A DNA stretch of 64,000 bases, taken from Balaenoptera acutorostrata (lineage: Eukaryota > Chordata > Mammalia > Artiodactyla > Balaenopteridae). The DNA lies in assembly GCF_949987535.1 (NCBI RefSeq), contig NC_080081.1, positions 53,206,153-53,270,152 of the forward strand. The letters run 5' to 3'. The notes beneath the pieces are model-generated. The model had not been told where the DNA came from. It was given only the letters and a program-made list of their open reading frames with translations, and searched no databases. Made by a program: the position numbers and the translations under genes. Below are positions 34,201 to 45,320 of this stretch, in pieces (positions within the stretch are counted from its first letter, which is position 1; each line of letters opens with the position of its first letter).

Positions 34201-35900
34201 GATGCATAGAGTTTATTTATCCATTCATTAGATGTATTCAGCTATCCACCATACGCCATGTACTGTATTAGCTCCCAGGCCTAGACTTCCAGGCTGACCA
34301 AATGCATGCATTCAGGGAGTTTATACATAGTTGGGATAATAGAACAAGTAAGAACATAAATACATTAAATAATTATAAATTGTGATAAAGCCTGAAAAGA
34401 GAACCAATTAGGGTTTAAAACAGGTAAAAGAAAAGGTTGCCTATCATGTTTTGGTCTTCAGGGAAGATTTCGCTGATAATGAGATACTTTTGGTGAGAGT
34501 TGAAAGAAGAGAAGGGCTTATCTTGGGATTATGGGTAAAATGGAAGCAAATGTATGTGCAAAGTCCTGGATCTGGTGAAAGCACGGTATAGTGAAGAGGA
34601 TTAGAGCAGCTGGTAAGAACAGCAGGAGATGAGGCAGAAGAGGAAAGCAGAACCAAGATCCTGCAGGGCTTCTAAAATTATGATGAGGAATTTGAATTTT
34701 ATTTCAAAGAATAGTTTGGAGGGTGGCAAGAATTAAAACATAGAGACTAGTTAGAAAGAAGCCATAGTTCAAGCAAGGAGAGGTAATAATCTAAAGCTAA
34801 TTGTTATATGAATATAAATCTGCTGATGAATTGGGTTCAGAGGCTCGATAGAAGAATGAAATAGATAATAAATGTGGATTTCTCATTTCAGCAAATGGGA
34901 AAATGGCATTATTTAATATGATGAGAAACACCTGTGTAGGGGTACAGAATTCAGAGGTTAAGAAAAATGCTCTTTTGGACAAGTGAGTTCTGAGATATAA
35001 GACAATGACATAGAATTGACAAGTAGGGAATTTAATGTATGCTTTCTAGAGATATTAGGCTAGAGATATATATTTGGAACTCAGCATATGATAACTTAGA
35101 TGTCATGTGAATAATGGAGATGATCTGGAGAGAGCATGTAAGGAGAAAAAGATAGAGAATGAATGCTAATGTAGTAGAATAAACAATAATATGTGGCATC
35201 ACAGGACTCAGAAAAGGAAAATGTTTCCATAAGCATCATGAAAAAGATGTTTAAACAATGAATACACTGAATTTAATTTTACAGGCTGTAAGGAGTCTTC
35301 AAATGTTTTTCAACATGAGTGTCATGTAATCTTCATTGTGGTATCATAAGACCAGTCTAACAATATCATCCGGGATGGACTGAAGGAGAAGCAGTTATGG
35401 ACAAATTAATAAGCTAAGACCAGGGTGCACATTAGATGGAAGGAATTAGAGGCAGGGCAATTTTGGATTCCTTGATGCTGGTGTTAGTGGGAATAGAAAA
35501 CAGGATATATTTAAGGTATATGTAAAGCCAATGTCCCCAATGTATTGCAGTGAGGGGAAAAACAAGTTTGACCGTTATCAAAGATTCATTAAGCAAATCC
35601 TGCGCAAAACACCTGGAAACAAGGAGAAGGCACTGGATATTTTTTTCACAGATTGCTGTGGACATGCCTAATAACCATCCTGTTGGAGATGTCTGTAAAA
35701 TGTTTAACAATTTCCCAGAAGTTACTGGTAGATTTCATGGTCATAAAGATAATATTTTAAAGCATGGGTATGGATATTATCACCAGTGGAGAGTGATGAC
35801 ACTGTATTTAATGAGAGGGATGGAAAAGTAGTAGCGTAAAGAGCTAACAAATGAAGTGAAGGATAGAATGAATGTTCTAAGAGGAGTTAACTAGGAAAGG
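34201..35900 (+). repeat. Long old dispersed repeat of uncertain class
   Basis: About 1.7 kb of purine-rich text with phrases such as 'gtgcaaagtcctggat', 'tgaattttatttcaaaga' and 'gatgatctggagagag'. These recall a long mammalian-wide dispersed repeat whose shorter relatives seem to be at 2.6-3.1 kb and 62.9-63.4 kb. An open frame of 93 codons at 35550-35831 falls inside and is probably chance. Confidence 0.4.
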
Positions 35901-36117
35901 ATGGCATCTTTATAGTCTGGAGGAAAGGCTTCATAAAGTAAAACAGTCAACAGGAGAAAATTCTGCAGGGTTGGAAAAGACTGCAGAATTTGAGGGCATC
36001 TGTTTGTTTGGTACTAAGATATGGGGTATTTTCTAAACTTTTCTTTAGGGTATTTTTCTTCTACATTTTTAGCTTAATTTCTCTTTTCTTTTTTTAAATG
36101 AATTTTTATTTCAGCTT

Positions 36118-36380
36118 TAAAAATTGAGATGGGGTGAGGGGTTGGGTGAAATAGGTGAAGGGGATTAAGAGGTACAGACTTCCAGTTATAAAATAATTAA
36201 GTCACAGGGAGGTAATATACAGCATAAGGAATAGAGTCAATAACACTGTAATGATGGTTTATTAGACTTATCATGGTGATCACTTCATAATGTATTTTAA
36301 ATGTTGAATCACTAAGTTGTACACCTGAAACTAACATAATATCGTACATCAAATATACTTCAATTTTTAAAATTGAGACA
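36118..36380 (+). mobile_element. Truncated L1M 3' end with TSD
   Basis: The L1 3'UTR text 'ggtacagacttccagttat', 'tcactaagttgtacacctgaaac' and 'tatacttcaattttt' is flanked by TTAAAAATTGAGA (about 36117-36129) and TTAAAATTGAGA (about 36368-36379). 5'-truncated copy. Confidence 0.75.
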
Positions 36381-36948
36381 GGTTCTATCAAAGATGTTTG
36401 TGGGTTCAACTTTGCCAAATTATGTCTGCTTGCACTTTGGGCAGAAGAAGAATTCTACAGCATTAAGAAAACATTTGTCTGTTTGATTTTATTTCATTCT
36501 CACCCTCCCTTCTTCACTCTCTAGCTCTTCCTTTCATTTTATTCCATTAACTACAATAAGGTGATTTAATGATCACATTCTCTAAGTGGTAGGATTAATC
36601 TTCTACTGAATCAGCAGCAGCGATGTATCTATTAATTTTTGGCCCACTTTCTGCAGTAAATGGGAAATGGGTTAGGTCAACTTTGAAATTTTTGGTCTAT
36701 GTTGTTCCAATATGTGCAAAAATGTCCAGAGTTGTTCATATAATCTTTTTTTTATTATATAAATATTGAATAGAGTTTTCAAGCATAGGTATAATACAAC
36801 ATAATCCTTACATTACTCTCCTCAGGGAATAAGATGAAAAATAATCACATTCAATATTTATGAAATCAGTATTTGAAAATGAAGGAGTGTTTACAATGAG
36901 AATCTAAATATCAATAACAAAGTATTTTCAGAATTTGCTGGGTATCTC
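36381..36948. other. Unassigned DNA
   Basis: No gene recognised. Confidence 0.4.
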
Positions 36949-37120
36949 TTTTTTTAATAATTTTTATTGGAGTATAGTTGATTTACAATGTTGTGTTAGT
37001 TTTAAGTGTACAGCAAAGTGAATCAGTTATACATACACATATATCCACTTTTTTTTAGATTCTTTTCCCATATAGGCCATTACAGAGTATCGAGTAGAGC
37101 TCCCTGTGCTATACAATAGG
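36949..37120 (-). mobile_element. Truncated L1 3' end, antisense
   Basis: 'attggagtatagttgatttac', 'tgtacagcaaagtgaatcag' and 'agattcttttcccatatagg' form the cetartiodactyl L1 3' end in antisense. Related copies are at 38479-38640 and 52803-52925. Confidence 0.8.
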
Positions 37121-37680
37121 TACAGATTATTTTCATACAATCCTAATATACTGCCTCAAGTCTCAGCTTCCCTTGAGCTGGGAATTAGTACAGAGAAAGT
37201 AATGGGATTCTTAAGTGGTCCTTTAATTATTCCTAAAATGGATATTTTTTTAAATTTGTTCTTACAATGCAGTCTCGCAACACATAGTGTTGCATTCCTC
37301 AATGTTTTGAATGTATAAAAAGTGTATTTTCCCAGTTTCTAGAGCAGATATTAATTTCACCCTTTTTCTGTTGTTTTTATTGTAGCCACTTGAGTTTGTG
37401 AGAGGACTGGAGTTTATATATTTAATTATGTTGCTTTCTTGAACATGAAGACTCTTTATCTTAAAAATGTTCATACTTTTCTGTTTCCAAAAGCAGTACG
37501 TGTTTATTGTAGATAGTTGGTAGTGTTCTGGTGTACTAATATTTATACATTAATTAGATTATTGATTTGGCTGCTTTAGCAGAGACTAAAATAATGGAGG
37601 TTTTTAACAAGATAGGTATTTTATTTCTTTACCTAATAAAAGGCAGAGCTGGTTAATGAGGACTTCATTAAAACTTTTGC
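37121..37680. other. Unassigned DNA
   Basis: No gene recognised. Confidence 0.4.
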
Positions 37681-37809
37681 TTATTTAAAGACACTTTAAA
37701 AATTGAAAAGGCAAGCTTCATATTGGGAAAAAATACTTCAAGAAGCCATCATAATCTATATCTATATTCATATCTACCTATTTATCATCTATGTCATATG
37801 TCAGATCTA

Positions 37810-37870
<61 letters not shown>

Positions 37871-38105
37871 TCCTTACATGACAAAAGATTTGTCCTTTAT
37901 GTAAGGAACACTTATAATTCAATAAGAATACAAATATAATTTAAAAACTGACAAAATATTTGAAGGACATTTAATAAACGAATATATTAAAATTACAAAA
38001 AACACATTAAAAACACTCAGCATCATTAATCATTAAGAAAGTGTAAATTAAAACCATAATGAGTTATTACTATACACTCACAAGAATAGCTTAAAAGAAA
38101 GCTGA
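37681..38105 (+). mobile_element. Ancient L1M ORF2 relic, left part (host of nested inserts)
   Basis: Plus-strand L1 text ('acactcagcatcattaatca', 'aattaaaaccataatgagtt') interrupted by a TA microsatellite at 37814-37862. It continues at 38459-38478 after a SINE and at 44839-45320 after the L1 insertion. Joining the pieces restores the expected L1 order. Confidence 0.75.
37814..37862. repeat. (TA)n microsatellite
   Basis: About 24 uninterrupted TA units, a length that is usually polymorphic. Confidence 0.95.
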
Positions 38106-38458
38106 GGGACTTCCTTGGTAGCGCAGTGGTTGGGAGTCTGCCTGCCTATGCACAGGACACGGGTTCGAGCCCTGGTCTGGAAAGATCCCACATGCCATGA
38201 AGCAGCTGAGCCCATTTGCCACAACTACTGAGCCTGCTCTCTAGAGCCCGTGAGCCACAACTACTGAGCCCTAGTGCCACAACTGCTGAAGCCAGCATGC
38301 CTGGAGCCTGTACTCTGCAAAAAGAGAGGCCACCGCAATAAGAGGCACACACACTGCAACTAGGAGTGGCCCCTGCTTGCCGCAACTAGAAGAGAGCCCG
38401 TGTGCAGCAATGAGGAACCAACACAGCCAAAAATAATTAAAGTAAATAAATTTTAGGA
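38106..38458 (+). mobile_element. Long CHR-type SINE with TSD
   Basis: Head GGGACTTCCTTGGTAGCGCA, A-box-like GTAGCGCAGTGG near 38118, B-box GGGTTCGAGCC at 38161-38171, and an extended middle with 'cacaactactgagcc' twice. The A-rich tail has two TAAA units. The TSD AAAAGAAAGCTGA is exact at 38093-38105 and 38459-38471. At about 350 bp it is longer than the other CHR SINEs here. Confidence 0.92.
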
Positions 38459-38478
38459 AAAAGAAAGCTGAAAATATT

Positions 38479-39258
38479 TTTTTAATTTATTTTTATTTTT
38501 TAAATTTTTTTATTTTATATTGAAGTGTATTTTGATTAGCAATTTTGTGATAATTTCAGATGCACAGCAAAGTGATTCAGTTATACATATACAGGTATCT
38601 ATTCTTTTTCAAATTCTTTTCCCATTTAGGTTGTTACATAATATTGAGCCACTTTTTCTTAATAATTTATTTTAATGACGAATCTTTAAGAGATCAGATC
38701 TGTGAAAGCTTTAGATTCCTCCTGATTTATTTACAGTGTTCTGGAGTATCTCACTTTGTATAATTTTCCTAGTGCTCTTGGTATTACCATACATGTATTT
38801 CACTAACACAGCCTACTGGTATCAACATTTTGGCAATTCATGTGAAGTGTAGAAACCTCACTTTCATTTAAGTCCCTTAATCTTTCCATGGAAGAAGAAA
38901 CAAAAGCTTTCTTTTGTTTCCTTTCTCTGTAGAGACATTCCTTTAGCAATTCTTACAGGGTGGGTTTGTTAGCAATATTTCTCTATGTTTTCCTCATCTG
39001 AAAATGTCTGTGTTCCTCCTCCATTCATGAAGGGCATGTTCACCAGCTGGAGAATTCACATCTCACAGTCCTTTCATCTCAGAACTTGAAAGATGTAGTG
39101 GCCCTTTCTTTTGGCCTCCATGGTTTCAGATGAGAAATCTGATGTCATTCTAACTGATCTTCCCCATCAGCCATGCATTATTTCTCTCTGGCCCTTGTCA
39201 ATTCTTGTCTTTGCCTTTAGTTTTCAGAAATTTAATGATGAGGTGTCATGGACATTGA
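38479..39258 (-). other. Putative 3'-transduced segment of the 38.5-44.8 kb L1
   Basis: Lies beyond the L1 A-run but inside the TSD. On the minus strand it starts with decayed L1 ORF1-like text (39258 to about 38880), passes through unassigned sequence, and ends with a truncated L1 3' end and A-rich tail (38640-38479). It is best read as downstream DNA of a parent L1, carried along when the weak L1 signal was bypassed and a later one used. Confidence 0.6.
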
Positions 39259-39468
39259 CTTTTTTTTTAAATTTTATTTTATACAGCAGGTTCTTATTAG
39301 TTATCTATTTTATTCATATTTGTGTATATATGTCAATCCCAACCTCCCAATTCATCCCACTACCACCACCTCACCTCTCCCGCTTTCCCCACCTGGTGTT
39401 CCTACATTTGTTCTCTAAATCTGTGTTTCTATTGCTGCCTTGCAAACTGCTTCATCTGTACAATTTTT

Positions 39469-42400
39469 CTAGATTCCACATATATGCATTAATATATGAT
39501 ATTTTTCTCTTTCTGACTTGCTTCACTCTGTATGACAGTCTCTAGGTCCAACCACATCTCTAAAAATGACCCAATTTCATTCCTTTTTATGGCTGGGTAA
39601 TATTCCATTGTATAAATGTACCACATTTTCTTTATCCATTCATCTGTTGATGGGCACTTAGGTTGCTTCCATGACCTGGCTATTGTAAATAGTGCTGCAA
39701 TGAGCATTGGGGTGCATGTGTCGTTTTGAATTACAGTTTTCTCTGAGTATATGACCAGTAGTGGGATTGCTGGGTCATATGGTAATTCTATTTTTAGTTT
39801 TTTAAGGAACCTCCATACTGTTCTCCACAGTGGCTGTATCAATTTATATTACCCCCAACAGTTCAAGACAGTTCCCTTTTCTTCACACCCTCTCCAGCAT
39901 TTGTTGTTTGTAGATTTTCTGATGATGCCCATTCTAACAGGTGTGAGGTGATACCTCATTGTAGTTTTGATTTACATTTCTCTAATAATTAGTGATGTTA
40001 AGCAGCTTTTTATGTGCCTCTTGTCCATCTGTATGTCTTCCTTGGTGAAATGTCTATTTAGTTCTTCTGACCATTTTTTGATGGGGTTGTTTTTTTTCTA
40101 AATATTGAGCTGCATGAGTTGTTTATATACTTTGAAGATTAATCCTTTGTCCATTGATGTGTTTGCAAATATTTTCTCCCATTCTGAGGGTTGTCTTTTT
40201 GTCTTGTTTATAGTTTCCTTTGCTGTGCAAAACTTTTAAGTTTAATTATGTCCCATTTATTTATTTTTGTTTCTATTTCCATTACTCTAGGAGGTGGGTC
40301 AAAAAAGATATTGTTGTGGTTTATGTCAAAGAGTGTTTTTCCTATGTTTTCCTCTAAGAGCTTTATAGTGTCTGATCTTACCTTTAAATCTTTAATCCAT
40401 TTGGAGTTTATTTTTGTGTATGGTTTTAGGGAGTGTTTTAATTTCATTCTTTTACATGTAGCTATCCAGTTTTCCCAGCGCCATTTATTGAAGAGGTTGT
40501 CTTTTCTCCATTGTATGTTCTTGCCTCCTTTGTCGTAAATTAAGTGCCCATATGTACATGGGTTTATCTCTGGGCATTCTATCCTGTACCATTGATTTAT
40601 ATTTCTGTTTTTGTGCCAGTACCATACTGTACCTTAGGTAGGTACCTTAAGTAGTTTTATTCCTAGGTATTTTATTCTTTGTGTTGCAATGGTGAATGGG
40701 GTCATTTCCTTAATTTCTCTTTCTGATCTTTCGTTGTCAGTGTATGGGAATACAAGAGATTTCTGTGCATTAATTTTGTATCCTGCAACTTTACCAAATT
40801 CATTCATTATCTCTAGTAGTTTTCTGGTGGAATCTTTAGGATGATCTGTGCATATTATCATGTCATCTTCAAACAGTAACAGTTTTACTTCTTCTTTTCC
40901 AATTTAGATTCCTTTTATTCCTTTTTCTTCTCTGATTGCTGTGGCTAAAACTTCCAAAACTATGATGAATAATAGTGGCGACAGTTGACATCCTTGTTCC
41001 TGATCTTAGAGGAAATACTTTCAGTTTTTCACCATTAAGAATGATGTTTGCTATGGGCTTGTCATATATGGCCTTTATTATGTTGAGGTAAGTTCTTTCT
41101 ATGCCCACCTTCTGGAGAGTTTTTATCAAAAATGGGTATTGAATTTTGTTAAAAGATTTTTCTGCATCTAATGAGATGATCATATGGTTTTTATCCTTCA
41201 AACTGTTAGTATGGTGTATCACATTGATTGATTTCCATGTATTGAAAAATTCCTGCATCCCTGGGATAAATCCCACTTGATCATGGTGTATCATCTTTTT
41301 AATGTGTTGTTGGATTCTGTTTGATAGTGTTTTGTTGAGGATTTTTGCATCTATATTCATCAATGATATTGATCTGTAATTTTTTTTTTTTGGTAGTATC
41401 TTTGTCTGGTTTTGGTATCAGGGTGATAGTGTCTTCATTGAATAAGTTTGGGAGTGTTCCTTCCTCTGCAATTCTTCAGAAGAGTTTGAGAAGGATGGAT
41501 GTTAGCTCTACTCTAAATTTTTGATAGAATGCACCTGTCATGCCACATGGTCATGGACTTTTGTTTGTTGGAAGATTTTTAATCACAGTTTCAATGTCAT
41601 TACTTGTGATTGGTCTGTTCATATTTTCTATCTCTTCCTGGTTCAGTCTTGGGAGGTTATACCTTTCTAAGAATTTGTCCATTTCTTCCAGGTTGTCCAT
41701 TTTATTGGCATAGAGTTGCTTGTAGTAGTCTCTTATGATGCTTTGTATTTCTGTGTTGTCTGTTGTAACTTCTCCTTTTTCATTTTTAATTTTATTGATT
41801 TGAGTCCTCTCCCTCTTTTTCTTGATGAGTCTGGCTAATGGTTTATCAATTTTGTTTATCTTCTCAAAGAAGCAACTTTTTATTTTATTGATCTTTGCTA
41901 TTGTCTTCTTTGTTTCTATTTCATTTATTTCTGCTCTGATCTTTATGACTTCTTTCCTTCTACTAACTTTGGGTTTTGATTGTTCTTCTTTCTCTAGTTC
42001 CTTTAGGTGTAAAGTTAGATTGTTTATTTGAGATTTTTCTTGTTTCTTGACCAAGGGTTGTATTGCTATAAATTTTCCTCTTAGAACTGCTTTTGCTGCA
42101 TCTCACAGGTTTTGGATCATCATGTTTTCCTTGTCATTTGTCTCTAGATATTTTTTGATTTCCTCTTTGATTTCTTCAGTGATCTCTTGGTTATTTAGTA
42201 ACGTTTTGCTTAGCCTCCATGTGTTTGTGCTTTTATGATATTTTCACTGTAATTGATTTCTAATCTCATAGCACTGTGGTCAGAAAAGATGCTTGATATG
42301 ATTTAAAGTTTCTTAAATTTACCAAGGCTTGATTTGTAACCCAAGAAGTGAACTATGCTGGAGAATGTTCTCTGTGCACTTGAGAAGAAAGTGTAATCTG

Positions 42401-42947
42401 CTGTTTCACATGGAATTTCCTATAAATATCAATAAAATCTATCTGGTCTATTGTGTCATTTAAAGGTTCTGTTTCCTTATTAATTTTCTCTCTGGATGAT
42501 CTGTCCACTGGTGTAAGTGAGTTGTTAAATTCCCCCACTATTATTGTGTTATTGTCGGTTTCCTGTTTTATAGCTGTTAGCATTTGCCTTATGTATTCAG
42601 GTTCTCCTATGTTGTGTACGTATATATTTATAATTGTTATATCCTCTTCTTGGATTGATCCCTTGGTCATTATGTAGTGTCCTTCCTTGTCTCTCGTAAC
42701 AGTCTTTATTTTATCTGATATGAGTATTGCTATTCCAGCTTTCTTTTGATTTCCATTTGCATGGGATATCTTTTTCCATCCCTTCACTTTCAGTCTGTAT
42801 ATGTTCCTAGGTCTGAAGTGGGTCTCTTGTAGGCAGCATGTATATGGTTCTTTTCTTGTATCCATTCAACAAGCCTGTGTCTTTGGTTTGAGCATTTAGT
42901 CCATTCACATTTAAGGTAATTATCAATATGTATGTTCCTATGGCCAT
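39469..42947 (-). pseudogene. L1 ORF2 pseudogene with about 0.35-kb deletion
   Basis: ATG at 42945-42947. Endonuclease motifs QETHF (frame 42865-42353) and the RT region are recognisable, but the frame is broken many times (open pieces 42865-42353, 42054-41551, 41363-40869, 40861-40634, 40447-40208, 39842-39489). The RT FADD segment is mutated near 40865. Compared with the L1 at 55.5-61.4 kb, about 0.35 kb between the RT and the C-terminal region is missing at about 40635. It cannot encode an active enzyme. Confidence 0.9.
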
Positions 42948-43006
42948 TTTCTTAATTTTTTTGTGTTTATTTTTGTAGGTCCTTTTCTTCTCTTGTGTTT
43001 CCCATT

Positions 43007-43936
43007 TAAAGAAGTTCCTTTAGCATTTGTTGTAGAGCTGGTCTGGTGGTGCTGAATTCTCTTAGCTTTTGCTTGTCTGTAAAGCTTTTGATTTCTCCAT
43101 CAAATCAGAATGAGATCCTAGCCAGGTAGAGTAATCTTGGTTGTATGTTCTTCTCTTTCATCACTTTAAATATATTATGCCACTCCTTTCTGGCTTGTAG
43201 GGTTTCCGCTGAGAAATCAGCTCTTAACCTTATGGATATTCCCTTGTATGCTATTTGTCGCTTTTCCATTGCTGCTTTCAATAATTTTTCTTTGTCTTTA
43301 ATTTTTTCCAATTTTATTATTATGTGTCTCAGCATGTTTCTCCTTGGGTTTATCCTGTATGGGACCCTCTGTGCTTCCTGGACTTGGGTGGCTGTTTCCT
43401 TTCCCATGTTAGGGAAGTTTTTGTCAATAATCTCTTCAAATATTTTCTCAGGTCCTTTCTCTCTCTCTTCTCCTTCTGGAACCCCTGTAATGTGAATGTT
43501 GGTGCATTTAATGTTACCCCAGAGGTCTCTTAGGCTGTCTTCATTTCTTTTCAATCTTTTTTCTTTATTCCATTATGCAGCAGTGAATTCCACCATTCAG
43601 TCTTCCAGGTCACTTATCCATTCTTCTGCCTCAGTTATTCTGCTATTGATTCCTTCTAGTGTATTTTTCATTTCAGTTACTGTATTGTTCATCTCTATTA
43701 TTTTGTTCTTTAATTCTTCTATGTGTTTGTTCTTTTATTCTTCTAGTTCTTTGTTAAACATTTCTTGCATCTTCTCGATCTTTGCCTCCGTTCTGTTTCC
43801 AAGATCCTGGATCATCTTCACTATCATTATTCTGAATCCTTTTTTCTGGAAGGTTGCCTATCTCCACTTCATTTAATTCTTTTTCTGGGGTTTTATCTTG
43901 TTCCTTCATCTGGTACATAGTCCTCTGCCTTTTCAT
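43007..43936 (-). pseudogene. L1 ORF1 pseudogene
   Basis: Starts ATG 43934-43936 (MKRQRTMYQMKEQ). The first 60 codons are open before a shift, and the RRM/C-terminal part is open at 43554-43105 (GVPEGEE, SAETLQARKEW). Several indels and stops separate the pieces. Confidence 0.85.
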
Positions 43937-44838
43937 TTTGTCTATCTTTCTGTGAATGTGGTTTTCATTCCACAGGCTGCAGAATTGTAGTTCTTCTTGC
44001 TTCTGCTATCTGCCCTCTGGTAAATGAGGCTACCTAAGAGACTTGCACAAGCTTCCTGATGTGAAGGACTGGTGGTAGGTAGACCCGGGTGTTGCTCTGG
44101 TGAGCAGAGCTCAATAAAACTCTAATCCACTTGTCTGCTGATGGTTGGGGCTGAGTTCCCTCACTGTTGGTTGTTTGGACTGAGGCAACCCAGCACTGGA
44201 GGCTACAGGCTCTTTGGTGGGGCTAATGGCAGACTCTAGGAGGGCTCATGCCAAGGAGTACTTCCCAGAACTTTTGCTGCCAGTGTCCTTGTCCCTGCAG
44301 TGAGCCACAGCTACCCCTGCCTCGGCTGGAGACCCTCCAACACTAGCAAGTAGGTAGGTCTTATATGGGGTCACTTTTCCTTTCCCCTTGGTCCTGATGT
44401 GCACTCTACTTTGTGTGTTCCTCCAAGAGTGGAGTCTCTGTTTCTGCAAGTCCTGTTGAAGTCCTGCAATCAAATCCTGCTAGCCTTCAAAGTTTGATTC
44501 CCTGGGAATTCCTCCTCCCATTGCTGGACCCCCAGGTTGGGAAGCCTGACATGGGACTCAGAACCTTCACTCCAGTGGGTGGACTTCTGTGGTATAATTG
44601 TTCTCCAGTTTGTGAGTTACCCACCCAGTGGTTATGGGATTTGATTTTATCATGATTGTGCCCCTCCTACTATCTCAATATGGCTTCTCCTTTGTTTTTG
44701 GATATGGGGTATTTTTTTGGTGAGTTCCAGTGTCTTCCTGTCAATGATTGTTCAGTAGTTAGTTGTGATTCCAGTGCTCTCGCAAGAGGGAGTAAGTGCA
44801 CGTCCTTCTACTCCACCATCTTGAACCAGTCTCAAAAT
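43937..44838 (-). promoter_or_regulatory. L1 5'UTR, type B, with YY1-like start
   Basis: On the minus strand it opens GGTTCAAGATGGTGGAGTAG. The CAAGATGG core is the YY1 site that fixes the transcription start in many mammalian L1s. The roughly 0.9-kb leader is moderately GC-rich and clearly homologous to the leader at 60477-61369, but not, apart from its last bases, to the leader of the plus-strand L1 at 13545. Confidence 0.75.
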
Positions 44839-45320
44839 CTGAAAATATTGACACACCAAGTACTGGCAAAGATGTGCAGAAACTGAAGCCTTCATATGTG
44901 GCTATAGGAAAGGAAAAATAATGCAACCACTTTGGAAAACTAGTTGATGGTTTGTTAACAAGTAAACATATACTTACAGTTTGACCGAGGCATTTATTCT
45001 AGTTATCTATCAAAAAGAAATGGAGCATTTGGCCATGATAGCCCCTAAATGGACAAAATCCTTATGTTCATCAACTGGGGAGTGATATCACTATGGTGAT
45101 AAAGCAGATCAATTGTTACCAGGGGTTGGGGTTGAGGATAAGAATTGACTGCAAAAGAACCTAATGGAACTTTCTGGAGTGTTCCAGAAATCTGGAGTGT
45201 TCTAAATGTTCATTCTGAAGGTAGCTGTACAACTGTGCATTTATCAAAGCTTATCAAACTGTACAAGTAAAAAGATGAATTTCCTTTCTATAAATTATAT
45301 TTCTTTCAAGTTGTAAAAAA
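44839..45320 (+). mobile_element. Ancient L1M 3' part, right piece of split host
   Basis: Resumes 'accaagtactggcaaagatg' and runs through the ORF2 C-terminal region and 3'UTR ('caattgttaccaggggttgg', 'caaactgtacaagt'). No open frame survives. Confidence 0.75.

Larger units (their letters stand above)
38479..44838 (-). mobile_element. Near-full-length L1 insertion (6.4 kb) with probable 3' transduction
   Basis: The exact TSD CTGAAAATATT (38468-38478 and 44839-44849) encloses the whole unit, and the host L1 reads continuously when it is removed. On the minus strand: 5' end near 44827 (GGTTCAAGATGG, plus 11 further nt to 44838), 5'UTR, ORF1 (43936 to about 43007), ORF2 (42947-39469), 3'UTR and A-run at about 39259-39270. 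A further 780 bp (39258-38479) end in another L1 3' end with an A-rich tail. No separate TSD was found for the inner boundary. Confidence 0.85.

Noticed and set aside
35550..35831. 93-codon plus-strand frame, some protein-like wording
   Set aside because: Lies inside a long old repeat, does not begin at a clear ATG context, and matches no family that I know.
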